A program made the translations under genes and the position numbers. Positions 1 to 7,211 of a DNA stretch of 36,472 bases are shown piece after piece; the first letter of the stretch is position 1; each line of letters starts with the position of its first letter. The DNA is from an uncultured Prevotellaceae bacterium. GTDB lineage: Bacteria > Bacteroidota > Bacteroidia > Bacteroidales > Bacteroidaceae. Location of the stretch: positions 1 to 36,472 of the forward strand of contig CACXTX010000014.1 in assembly GCA_902770635.1 (NCBI GenBank), written 5' to 3'. The notes beneath the pieces were generated by a model. That model did not search any database. It saw only the letters and a program-made list of their open reading frames with translations, and was not told the origin of the DNA.

Positions 1-156
1 TATTTCAGACGTGAAGAGGATGCCCTATCTATTCTTTCTCACACAGTATTCCATCCGGACAAACAAGCCAAGTACGAGATATGGGATGAAGAAGACTTCG
101 CATCTAAGAAATTATCATCAGGACTCTTATCGGAACTCCAGAAAAAATCTGAATGA
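1..156 (+). CDS. C-terminal end of an unknown protein (partial)
   Basis: Frame 1 is open from the window edge to a TGA at 154-156, giving about 51 residues. The tail is charged and ends in LQKKSE. Its stop overlaps the start of the next gene in an ATGA arrangement (153-156), the usual sign of translational coupling, so the two were probably one transcription unit. I do not recognise the family from this fragment. Confidence 0.6.
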   Translation, partial: YFRREEDALSILSHTVFHPDKQAKYEIWDEEDFASKKLSSGLLSELQKKSE

Positions 157-719
157 AAATCTTGCACTTTTCAGATACTCATGGCTTACACCGCAGAATC
201 AAAGATATGCCAGAGGCTGATGTCATCATTCATAGTGGTGACATCAGTCATAATGGCACTGAAGAAGAGGTGCTTGATTTCCTGAATTGGTTCATAGAAC
301 TGCCGTATAAGCACAAGATATTTGTCACGGGCAATCATGATTTGTGTTTATGGGATGCTGAGGGGATAGAGGATTTGCCTGAGAACGTTCACTTCCTTCA
401 GGATTGTGGCGTGGAGATTGAGGGTGTTAAGTTCTTCGGTATAGCATACAATCACTCTGAAGAGTTAATTCCATTAGGAACAGATATAGTTGTTACACAT
501 GAGCCACCAGTGATGATACTTGACCAATCGATTGGTATTCATTGGGGTAACGCTCCATTACGTAACAGAGTAATGGATGTAAAACCACGATACCACCTTT
601 TTGGACATGCTCATCAAGACTATGGTATCGTAAAACAGGACGGCATTGTCTTTTCAAATGCCGCCCTGCTCGATGACATGAATAGATTGGTCAGGAAGCC
701 TCGCCTATTTATGCTTTGA
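153..719 (+). CDS. Calcineurin-like metallophosphoesterase
   Basis: This is a 188-residue cytosolic protein with the full metallophosphoesterase signature. It has DTH at residues 8-10, GD at 29-30, GNHD near 60, a later THEPP histidine and GHAH near 150. These residues bind the two catalytic metals in the family. The length fits the short YfcE/Icc-like members, which hydrolyse phosphomonoesters or phosphodiesters; the substrate cannot be told from sequence. There is no signal peptide. The start is fixed by the ATGA overlap with the upstream gene and by the motif lying only eight residues in. Confidence 0.85.
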   Translation: MKILHFSDTHGLHRRIKDMPEADVIIHSGDISHNGTEEEVLDFLNWFIELPYKHKIFVTGNHDLCLWDAEGIEDLPENVHFLQDCGVEIEGVKFFGIAYNHSEELIPLGTDIVVTHEPPVMILDQSIGIHWGNAPLRNRVMDVKPRYHLFGHAHQDYGIVKQDGIVFSNAALLDDMNRLVRKPRLFML

Positions 720-749
720 ATGTTTGTGCTCGTATTATTCTATCATTTC

Positions 750-926
750 CTATTTTGTGAACTTGATTTCTCCATGTTCCCCATAAACATAGGTGGTTCC
801 GCCCTGTTTCACCGTAACAGTATTTGACGTATAGCCGACAAGATTCCCAGTTTTGTTGAACATAAAACTGCCAGTCTCACTGTACACACAAACATTTGTT
901 CCTTGTTGTTTTGCCATTCCTATCAT
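750..926 (-). CDS. Small conserved-looking protein, 58 aa
   Basis: On the minus strand an ATG at 926 opens 58 codons ending in TAG at 750. A second in-frame ATG at 917 (MAKQQG) would give 55 residues and may be the true start. The product is rich in short beta-strand-like segments (VCVYSETG, FMFNKTGN, LVGYTSNTVTV, TYVYGEHG), with a YxxxG spacing that recurs three times. It resembles small hypothetical proteins I have seen in Bacteroides and Prevotella accessory regions, but I know of no assigned function. It lies between the phosphoesterase and a repeat-bounded toxin pair, all probably accessory DNA. Confidence 0.55.
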   Translation of the reverse strand: MIGMAKQQGTNVCVYSETGSFMFNKTGNLVGYTSNTVTVKQGGTTYVYGEHGEIKFTK

Positions 927-1197
927 ACTTCTCTACACTAAGTCCGTGTCGTGCGCAACTTCTAAGTTTAATACCAAATAGTGGTCGTATAACCTAATAC
1001 GAAAAACTTTTGTTATACTGGCATTGTTATCGTACACGGAAAGCGTATTTAAGAATCTTTAAGATAAAGACACTGAGACTGGCCCTTGTTTCACACAGTT
1101 ATAAAAAAGAAAATCCATTAAAACATATAACCATATAACCCAAGGGGTGTGTAATGTTGATGTAAGGGGGGGGGAATGGAGTTATAACAGACGGTTC
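927..1197. other. Intergenic region with left repeat copy
   Basis: No coding frame is credible here. The right half holds the left copy of the 83-bp direct repeat, followed by a run of nine G (1166-1174) just before the toxin stop codon. The left part (927-1060) is AT-rich and I see no clear promoter in it. Confidence 0.6.
1087..1169. repeat. 83-bp direct repeat, left copy (R1a)
   Basis: It is nearly identical to 1927-2008. Both copies start at TGTTTCACACAG, contain the internal near-repeat of CATATAACC, and end at TGATGTAAGGGG. Weaker similarity extends left to about 1063 (a shared TAAAGAC and ACTG). The two copies flank the PIN toxin/antitoxin pair. Confidence 0.9.
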
Positions 1198-1605
1198 TTA
1201 TCCTAATTGGTCTGCAAACATTCTAATATTGCATATAGTCAACTTGGGCCACTCTATTTTTTTTAGGACATCGAAATGTTTATCATTGGTCACTATGAGT
1301 TCAGCATCTGCAGCAATAGCACAGTCCACAAATTTGTTATCATCAGGATCTTTAGTAATCAGGCCGAAATGATAATAGGAATCTTGAAAATATGTTGTAC
1401 TCAATCTGGCTATTGCCTCCACTACGCCATGTGCGATTTCGCTAGTCGTTTTCTTCGAAAGAATTTCCTCATATTCATTGAGAATTTCCGTGTTAACACA
1501 TAGCTGGATATTACCATCCATAACATTTGACCATACCTTGTGATATGGGCTACTTGTGGGAAGCGACTGCAAAAGGCAGTTTGTATCAAGAACGATTCTT
1601 CTCAT
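1198..1605 (-). CDS. PIN-domain ribonuclease toxin
   Basis: The 135-residue protein starting MRRIVLDTN is a PIN-domain nuclease of the 'putative toxin-antitoxin system toxin component' type. PIN acidic metal ligands are visible: D7 in VLDTN, an early glutamate in TEILNEYEEIL, and the late cluster DPDDNKFVDCA followed by AELIVTND. Such proteins cleave RNA, often tRNA or mRNA, when free of antitoxin. The frame is open further upstream to 1689, but that would add 28 residues with no PIN similarity and overlap the partner gene more, so I chose 1605. It overlaps the upstream antitoxin gene by 20 bases. The pair is flanked by 83-bp direct repeats. Confidence 0.85.
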   Translation of the reverse strand: MRRIVLDTNCLLQSLPTSSPYHKVWSNVMDGNIQLCVNTEILNEYEEILSKKTTSEIAHGVVEAIARLSTTYFQDSYYHFGLITKDPDDNKFVDCAIAADAELIVTNDKHFDVLKKIEWPKLTICNIRMFADQLG

Positions 1606-1816
1606 AACGATATGGAGTACGCATGTGTTCTTCACCCCATTTCTCAATGGTGTCGTTATTGATAACACCCTCGTCCCACAAAGCATCAATAGCTTTTTGG
1701 GCTTTCTTTGCGAAAAAATGAGCCAGCATATCTCTGAACTCTTTCAATTCTAATTCAGAGTTTATGCTGTTAATCGCATTCATAAATTCCATTTGGGCTA
1801 TCTGATTGTACGACAT
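1586..1816 (-). CDS. Probable antitoxin of the PIN toxin
   Basis: A 76-residue protein starting MSYNQIAQ, lying directly upstream of and overlapping the PIN toxin gene by 20 bases. That is the classic antitoxin-first order with coupled translation. It is predicted mostly helical, with a hydrophobic segment near FRDMLAHFF and a basic C-terminus (EEHMRTPYRYEKNRS) that could hold the toxin-binding or DNA-binding part. I see no named DNA-binding fold. The start at 1816 sits about 20 nt after the expected transcription start of the TATCTTTG promoter at 1843-1850. Upstream in-frame codons to 1873 overlap that promoter and are rejected. The antitoxin role is inferred from position and size. Confidence 0.7.
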   Translation of the reverse strand: MSYNQIAQMEFMNAINSINSELELKEFRDMLAHFFAKKAQKAIDALWDEGVINNDTIEKWGEEHMRTPYRYEKNRS

Positions 1817-1842
1817 ATTCTTTCTATTAAGCAAATCTGCTG

Positions 1843-1873
1843 CAAAGATATGGATTATTTCCGAGAAAAGCAA
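1843..1873 (-). promoter_or_regulatory. Promoter of the toxin-antitoxin pair
   Basis: On the minus strand TTGC (1870-1873), a 19-nt spacer and TATCTTTG (1843-1850) match the Bacteroidota -33/-7 promoter. The -33 element is part of the duplicated 50-bp block. Confidence 0.75.
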
Positions 1874-1910
1874 GAAAAAGGTGGAAATCTTTTGATTCCC
1901 ACCCGTAAAG
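1861..1910 (-). terminator. Duplicated terminator-promoter block, copy 1
   Basis: The arms 1880-1889 and 1894-1903 form a 10-bp stem (one G-U) around a TTTT/AAAA loop. On the minus strand it is followed by a T-rich tract, so it is an intrinsic terminator for leftward transcription. The whole 50-bp block recurs at 2896-2945 with about two differences. Here it insulates the antitoxin promoter from transcription arriving through 1927-2250. Confidence 0.8.
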
Positions 1911-1926
1911 ACGCAGGAACTGCACC

Positions 1927-2008
1927 TGTTTCACACAGTCATAAAAAGAAAATCCATTAAAACATATAACCATATAACCCAAGGGGTGTGAAATGTTGAT
2001 GTAAGGGG
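1927..2008. repeat. 83-bp direct repeat, right copy (R1b)
   Basis: Second copy of the repeat at 1087-1169. It lies 16 bases from the duplicated terminator block and is followed by an AT-rich stretch and then the 11-bp tandem array. Confidence 0.9.
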
Positions 2009-2040
2009 TTTGAATTAAGGGGTATAAATCAATTAGAGTC

Positions 2041-2150
2041 CAACATGAGTTGAACATGACCTCAACATGAGTTGAACATGAGTTGAACATGACCTCAACA
2101 TGAGTTGAACATGAGTTAAACATGACCTCAACATGAGAATAACATGAGAT
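2041..2150. repeat. Tandem array of ten 11-bp units
   Basis: Ten consecutive 11-bp units have the form (c/g)AACATGA(gtt/cct). Two variants alternate in the order A B A A B A A B, followed by two diverged end units, so there is also a 33-bp higher-order period. Every unit carries AACATGA. There are no spacers, so it is not a CRISPR array. A frame on the minus strand runs through it, but the unit is not a multiple of three and the product has no recognisable feature. Confidence 0.9.
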
Positions 2151-2247
2151 TTCTAGAAAAAATTATTATGACGCAATATCATATAGAGATACTCTGGTGG
2201 GTATTTCCACCCATACCGATATCTTGTTGACATAATGCTACAACGAA
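2151..2247. other. AT-rich spacer
   Basis: Short non-coding stretch between the tandem array and the stop codon of the degraded kinase gene. I see no promoter, hairpin or reading frame. Confidence 0.5.
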
Positions 2248-2843
2248 TCAATCTTTATAGCGTACTTCCGTTGTCAATAGCCTTGTACCACCTTGGCACA
2301 GTTCTGGAGTGTTGATACGGATGTCACAGTCAACTACAAAGATTGTGTCTGACTTATTTGAACGGATAACGTTCTCATCATGCATATCGCTTAGATAGAT
2401 GTCAGGTGTGGCATAGGTCCAGTTTCGAGGATTTTTTAGTTCAAAGCCCATTTCTTTCATATAGCCAGCAATCTCATCATCACTTACAGGCTGACCATCA
2501 ATAAATGGTTGCTCTGCAATAATTTTAAAATCACCACGTTTGTCACGTCCAAAGCCAAGTAAGGTAAGTCTTGTTTCAGGGAAATAGGTATTGTGAAGGG
2601 GTCGCCGAATGCTGCTTGATTCTCTGAATCTGAGCCAGCTTCTGCTCCCGCGAGCAGGGATGCAATGACATTTGTTGTACCTCCCGCTGAGCAGCCATAC
2701 TGTTCTTGCGGTGAAAATCGTTGATAAACCAACTTTCCGCTAATGAATTGTTCTGCATAACCATCCAGTTTGAGCAGACATTTCGGTGTAAAACCTTCGT
2801 CAATAATTGCACGTATAGATGCCCAAAAGTCTGCGTTGTTCAT
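2248..2843 (-). pseudogene. Degraded polyvalent-protein kinase-like gene
   Basis: Two minus-strand frames give the two ends of one protein. The N-terminal part (from 2843) reads MNNADFWASIRAIIDEG and continues to a Gly-rich segment YGCSAGGTTNVIASLLAG. The C-terminal part reads HNTYFPETRLTLLGFG, then QPFIDGQPVS, then YLSDMHDENVI and IFVVDCDIRINTP down to a stop at 2248. These match the ends of the 'putative polyvalent protein kinase' proteins of Bacteroidota mobile elements, where DMHDEN and VDCD act like kinase catalytic and metal-binding loops. The frames switch near 2585-2600. From memory of the family, the N-lobe of roughly 70-100 residues is missing there, so a deletion rather than one indel is likely. 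The promoter and terminator around it look intact. Confidence 0.7.
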
Positions 2844-2877
2844 TATTCGTTTTTCAAATTATAGTTTTTTTCGTATG

Positions 2878-2908
2878 CAAATATAGACATTTATCTCGAA
2901 AAAAGCAA
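2878..2908 (-). promoter_or_regulatory. Promoter of the degraded kinase gene
   Basis: Minus-strand TTGC (2905-2908), a 19-nt spacer and TATATTTG (2878-2885). It has the same geometry as the antitoxin promoter, and its -33 element is again supplied by the duplicated block. Confidence 0.7.
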
Positions 2909-2945
2909 GAAAAAGGTGGAAATCTTTTGATTCCCACCCGTAAAG
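2896..2945 (-). terminator. Duplicated terminator-promoter block, copy 2 (HAD terminator)
   Basis: Same sequence as 1861-1910. The hairpin with a trailing T tract begins within a few bases of the HAD stop codon at 2948, so this copy is the intrinsic terminator of the HAD gene as well as the -33 source for the next gene. Confidence 0.85.
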
Positions 2946-2947
2946 TA

Positions 2948-3748
2948 TTATACCACGCCGAAATGATGGAGGGCATTGAGAATGCCGTCCTCATCGACGG
3001 AAGTGGTGATGTAGTCGGCCTGTTGTTTTAACGCATCAATGGCATTACCCATCGCAACGCCAATGCCTGCCTGCAGAATCATGGAGGTGTCGTTGCCTCC
3101 GTCGCCAAAGGCGATGGTGTGATTGGGGTCAAAACCTTCATGACGAGCCATTGCTTGGATACCCTTGCCCTTGTCGGCCCCATTGGCTGTAATGTCGGTA
3201 AACTCTGGATGCCAGCGACCTGAGACACACTGGGGCATACGAGCCAGCAACTGGGGCTCGTAGTCGGCAGGGAAGAAGGGCGTCAGCTGGAGAATATCCT
3301 GTTGCAGGACTTCATCCAAAGGCGAGGCCTTGTCGAGGTTCTTGACAGCCAGCATCTGTCGGAATATGCGGTCCACATCGCCTTTTGGGTCGAGCACAGC
3401 TACCTTCTTACGGCCTACGACTATCAAGCTGTAGCCTTTCTCCTGGGCATCGTTCACACAAGTCATAACGTCCTGCATGGGGATGGGCTGACAGCAAACC
3501 AGTTGGTCACCCACATAGCACAAAGCTCCGTTGGTGGTGATATAGCCGTCGATGAGGTGCTCGATAGCACCCAGGTTGGTGAGGATAACCGGAGGACGGC
3601 CCGTAGCAATATAGACCCGCGAGCCATTGGCCTTGGCCTGTGTGAGTGCAAAGATGGTGGAAGCCGGAATCTCGTGGGTCTTGAAACTGACGAGCGTTCC
3701 GTCGATATCGAAAAACAATGCGTATTTCTGTGTCTCTTCTTGTTTCAT
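2948..3748 (-). CDS. Cof-type HAD-IIB phosphatase
   Basis: A 266-residue cytosolic HAD hydrolase of the Cof/YbiV group, which dephosphorylates sugar phosphates or related metabolites. Motif I is FFDIDGTL (residues 13-20). A Thr in IATGRPP is motif II. The C-terminal GDGGNDTSMI is the motif III/IV Mg2+ site, preceded by DKGKGI. The C2B cap lies between residues about 85 and 190. The start at 3748 is supported by a promoter whose -7 box ends only four bases upstream, implying a leaderless or nearly leaderless mRNA. It is divergent from carB and not functionally linked to it as far as can be seen. Confidence 0.9.
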   Translation of the reverse strand: MKQEETQKYALFFDIDGTLVSFKTHEIPASTIFALTQAKANGSRVYIATGRPPVILTNLGAIEHLIDGYITTNGALCYVGDQLVCCQPIPMQDVMTCVNDAQEKGYSLIVVGRKKVAVLDPKGDVDRIFRQMLAVKNLDKASPLDEVLQQDILQLTPFFPADYEPQLLARMPQCVSGRWHPEFTDITANGADKGKGIQAMARHEGFDPNHTIAFGDGGNDTSMILQAGIGVAMGNAIDALKQQADYITTSVDEDGILNALHHFGVV

Positions 3749-3752
3749 GGTG

Positions 3753-3784
3753 CAAAGGTAGCAAATAATTCCGAACTCACCAAA
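3753..3784 (-). promoter_or_regulatory. Promoter of the HAD gene, near-leaderless
   Basis: Minus-strand TTTG, a 20-nt spacer and TACCTTTG (-7 box at 3753-3760). The ATG at 3748 begins four bases after the box, about where transcription should start. Confidence 0.8.
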
Positions 3785-3838
3785 TATCGGTTAGTTATGC
3801 AAGAATGATGCACGTTTGCATTTTTTAAATAGGAGAAG

Positions 3839-3870
3839 CTTGGGTATCTGCCATATTCTTTGTAATTTTG
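3839..3870 (+). promoter_or_regulatory. Promoter of carB
   Basis: TAATTTTG at 3863-3870 fits the -7 consensus TAnnTTTG. TTGG/CTTG around 3839-3843 is a weak -33. The predicted leader is about 30 nt. I see no pyrimidine-responsive attenuator. Confidence 0.65.
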
Positions 3871-3905
3871 CAGGTCGGAATGCAATCAAATTTACATCAT
3901 AATAT

Positions 3906-6900
3906 ATGAACAAGAAACTCAAGAAGGTACTCGTACTTGGATCGGGTGCCCTGAAAATCGGACAGGCAGGCGAGTTTGACTACTCTGGCTCACAGGCACT
4001 GAAGGCATTGCGCGAGGAGGGTATCTCCTCGGTGTTAGTAAACCCCAACATTGCTACCATTCAGACCTCTGAAGGTATTGCCGACAAGGTCTATTTCCAA
4101 CCTGTAACCACCCACTTCGTAACCGAAATCATCAAGAAGGAGCGTCCCGACGGCATTCTGCTGGCATTCGGAGGACAGACCGCACTGAACTGTGGCACGG
4201 AACTGTATCAGACAGGTGTGCTGAAGGAGTATGGCGTAGAGGTGCTTGGAACCTCGGTAGAAGCCATCATGAACACTGAGGACCGCGACCTGTTTGTGAA
4301 GAAGCTGGACGAGATCAGCCTGAAGACTCCCGTAAGCCACGCTGTGGAGAACATGGACGACGCGCTGAAGGCAGCCCACGAGATAGGTTTCCCCATCATG
4401 ATTCGCTCGGCATACGCACTGGGCGGACTGGGTTCCGGCATCTGTCCTGACGAGAAAGCTTTCTGCGAGTTGGCTGAAAGTGCCTTCACCTTTGCCCCAC
4501 AGATTCTGGTAGAAGAGAGTTTGAAAGGATGGAAGGAGATTGAGTTTGAGTGCATCCGCGACGCCAACGACCATTGTTTCACGGTGGCTTCGATGGAAAA
4601 CTTCGACCCGCTGGGCATCCATACGGGCGAGAGTATCGTAGTAGCTCCCACTTGTTCGCTGACACCTGAGCAAGTGAAGATGTTGCAGGATATCACCATC
4701 CGCTGTGTGCGCCATCTGAACATTGTGGGTGAGTGTAACATCCAGTTCGCCTTCAACGCACAGACCAACGACTATCGTATTATTGAGATAAATGCTCGCT
4801 TGAGCCGTTCCTCTGCATTAGCCTCAAAAGCAACGGGCTATCCACTCGCCTTCGTAGCCGCCAAGATAGCACTGGGATACACCCTCGACCAGATTGGTGA
4901 GATGGGTACAACCTCGTCTGCCTACGTGGCTCCACAGCTGGACTATATGATTTGTAAGATTCCCCGTTGGGACTTGACAAAGTTTGCCGGTGTGAGCCGC
5001 CTGATAGGCTCGTCGATGAAGTCGGTAGGCGAAATCATGTCTATCGGACGAAGCTTCGAGGAGATGATCCAAAAGGGTCTGCGCATGATTGGTCAGGGCA
5101 TGCACGGCTTCGTGGGCAACGACCATACCAAGTTCGACAACCTGGACGACGCACTGGCTAACCCCACCGACCTGCGCATCTTTGCCATTGCACAGGCTTT
5201 AGAAGAGGGTTATACCGTAGAGCGCATCGAGCAGCTGACCAAGATTGACGTGTGGTTCCTGGAGCGTCTGAAGCACATCGTCGATCTGAAGCATGAGTTG
5301 CAGAAATACAACAAGATGGAAGAGCTGCCCGACGAGCTGCTGTTGGAGGTGAAGCGTTGTGGATTTAGTGACTTCCAGATTGCCCGCTTCGTGCTGAAGC
5401 CTCAACAGACCAATATGGAGAAGGAAAACCTGGCTGTTCGCCGCTATCGTAAGGAGCGTGGCATTATGCCGAGCGTAAAGCGCATCCCGACGGTTGCCTC
5501 AGAACATCCGGAGCTGACCAACTACCTCTATTTCACGTACACGCACACGCCCGCGTTCGGAAATCCTGAGGGTGAGCAGTATAAGGCCAAGCACGACATA
5601 GACTACTACCAGAACGAGAAATCGGTAGTGGTACTGGGTTCAGGTGCCTATCGCATCGGTTCCAGCGTAGAGTTCGACTGGTGCTCGGTGAATGCCATCA
5701 ATACGGCACGCAAACTGGGCTACAAGAGCATTATGATTAACTATAACCCTGAGACGGTATCGACGGACTACGACATGTGCGACCGCCTGTACTTCGACGA
5801 GTTGTCACTGGAGCGTGTACTGGACGTCATTGACCTGGAGTCGCCTCGTGGTGTCATTGTCTCAGTGGGTGGTCAGATTCCTAACAACCTGGCCATGAAG
5901 CTGCACCGTCAGGGTGTTCCCGTACTGGGAACCTCGCCTGTTGACATCGACCGTGCAGAGAACCGCGACAAGTTCTCGGCGATGCTCGACAAGCTAGGCA
6001 TCGACCAGCCTGCATGGCGCGCGCTGACGAGCTTTGACGATGTGAAGCAGTTTGTAGAACAGGTAGGCTATCCCGTTCTGGTGCGTCCTTCCTACGTGCT
6101 GTCGGGTGCTGCCATGAACGTTTGCTATGACGACGAGGAACTGCACCGCTTCCTCTCTATGGCTACCGAGGTGTCGAAGGAGTTCCCAGTAGTGGTTTCG
6201 AAGTTCATGACCGAGACCAAGGAGATTGAGTTTGACGCTGTTGCCGACAAGGGCGAGGTGGTGGAATATGCCATCTCAGAGCACGTAGAGTATGCTGGTG
6301 TTCACTCTGGCGACGCCACCATGGTGTTCCCTGCCCAGCACATCTACTTCTCTACCGTTCGTCAGATCAAGAAGATTGCCTATAAGATTGCGAAGGAGCT
6401 GAACATATCAGGTCCGTTCAACATCCAGTTCCTGGCAAAGAACCGCGAGGTGAAGGTTATCGAGTGTAACCTGCGTGCCTCTCGTTCGTTCCCCTTCGTA
6501 TCGAAGATACTGAAGCGCAACTTCATCGAGACAGCTACGAAGATTATGCTGGATGCCCCCTACTCTCGCCCAGACAAGTCGGAGTTCGATATCGACCGCA
6601 TTGGCGTAAAGGCCAGCCAGTTCTCGTTTGCACGTCTGCAGAATGCCGACCCCGTACTGGGCGTTGACATGAGCTCTACCGGTGAGGTTGGCTGCTTGGG
6701 CGACGACCTGAACGAAGCAATGCTGAACGCCCTGATTGCCACAGGATACCGTCTGCCCCAAAAGGGTGCCAACATACTGATTTCTTCTGGTGCAGCCAAA
6801 GGCAAGGTTAGTCTGTTGGAGCCCGCCAAGGAACTAATTAAGAAGGGTTACAAGGTATATGCCACAGGTGGTACGGCCAAGTTCTTCAACGACAATGGCG

Positions 6901-7172
6901 TAGAAGCAAAAGCCGTCTGCTGGCCTGATGAAGAGGGAGCCAACAATGTGATGGACATGATTGCCCAACACGAGTTCGCACTCATCGTGAATGTGCCAAA
7001 GAACCACACGAAGCGTGAGCTGACCAATGGCTATCGCATCCGTCGTGGAGCCATTGACCACAATATTCCACTGATGACCAACGTACGTCTGGCCAAGGCC
7101 TTCATCGAGGCGTTCACCGCACTCAGCGAGAACGATATCAAGATTAAGTCTTGGCAGGAATACAACGCGTAA
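3906..7172 (+). CDS. carB: Carbamoyl-phosphate synthase large subunit
   Basis: CarB makes carbamoyl phosphate from bicarbonate, two ATP and glutamine-derived ammonia, feeding pyrimidine and arginine synthesis; it works with the small subunit CarA, which is not in this window. At 1088 residues it has the normal length. The two homologous synthetase halves each begin with a VLGSGAxxIGxxxEFD motif (near residues 10 and 577) and carry ATP-grasp domains. The C-terminal methylglyoxal-synthase-like allosteric domain (about 955-1080) shows ILISSGAAKGK, VYATGGTAKFF and NVPKN. The gene is intact. The patatin gene follows after about 30 bases with no obvious terminator. Confidence 0.97.
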   Translation: MNKKLKKVLVLGSGALKIGQAGEFDYSGSQALKALREEGISSVLVNPNIATIQTSEGIADKVYFQPVTTHFVTEIIKKERPDGILLAFGGQTALNCGTELYQTGVLKEYGVEVLGTSVEAIMNTEDRDLFVKKLDEISLKTPVSHAVENMDDALKAAHEIGFPIMIRSAYALGGLGSGICPDEKAFCELAESAFTFAPQILVEESLKGWKEIEFECIRDANDHCFTVASMENFDPLGIHTGESIVVAPTCSLTPEQVKMLQDITIRCVRHLNIVGECNIQFAFNAQTNDYRIIEINARLSRSSALASKATGYPLAFVAAKIALGYTLDQIGEMGTTSSAYVAPQLDYMICKIPRWDLTKFAGVSRLIGSSMKSVGEIMSIGRSFEEMIQKGLRMIGQGMHGFVGNDHTKFDNLDDALANPTDLRIFAIAQALEEGYTVERIEQLTKIDVWFLERLKHIVDLKHELQKYNKMEELPDELLLEVKRCGFSDFQIARFVLKPQQTNMEKENLAVRRYRKERGIMPSVKRIPTVASEHPELTNYLYFTYTHTPAFGNPEGEQYKAKHDIDYYQNEKSVVVLGSGAYRIGSSVEFDWCSVNAINTARKLGYKSIMINYNPETVSTDYDMCDRLYFDELSLERVLDVIDLESPRGVIVSVGGQIPNNLAMKLHRQGVPVLGTSPVDIDRAENRDKFSAMLDKLGIDQPAWRALTSFDDVKQFVEQVGYPVLVRPSYVLSGAAMNVCYDDEELHRFLSMATEVSKEFPVVVSKFMTETKEIEFDAVADKGEVVEYAISEHVEYAGVHSGDATMVFPAQHIYFSTVRQIKKIAYKIAKELNISGPFNIQFLAKNREVKVIECNLRASRSFPFVSKILKRNFIETATKIMLDAPYSRPDKSEFDIDRIGVKASQFSFARLQNADPVLGVDMSSTGEVGCLGDDLNEAMLNALIATGYRLPQKGANILISSGAAKGKVSLLEPAKELIKKGYKVYATGGTAKFFNDNGVEAKAVCWPDEEGANNVMDMIAQHEFALIVNVPKNHTKRELTNGYRIRRGAIDHNIPLMTNVRLAKAFIEAFTALSENDIKIKSWQEYNA

Positions 7173-7176
7173 AGAT

Positions 7177-7211
7177 GGTTATTGGTTAATGGTTATTGGT
7201 TAATGGTTAAC
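7177..7211. repeat. 7-bp tandem repeat, 5 units, at the patatin start
   Basis: Five head-to-tail heptamers (ggttatt and ggttaat alternating, last unit ggttaac) begin five bases after the carB stop. The patatin ATG (7203) lies in the fourth unit, so the array supplies the leader and first codons. Confidence 0.9.

Noticed and set aside
1606-1689. Longer PIN toxin start
   Set aside because: The extra 28 residues lie inside the antitoxin gene and precede the VLDTN motif that normally opens PIN domains.
1827-2123. 98-codon minus-strand frame through the 11-bp array
   Set aside because: It only translates the repeats and R1b, overlaps the antitoxin promoter and has no recognisable protein feature.
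2041-2150. Tandem array as a CRISPR
   Set aside because: Units are 11 bp with no spacers and no cas genes are in the window.
720-2947. Prophage or integron
   Set aside because: No integrase, structural phage gene, transposase or typical attC folding was found; only repeats and a remnant gene.
4035-4768. Long antisense frames opposite carB
   Set aside because: They are shadows of a GC-balanced conserved gene and show no family motifs.
7182-7202. TTG start of the patatin gene
   Set aside because: Adds only residues encoded by the heptamer repeat; an ATG at 7203 precedes the conserved motif.
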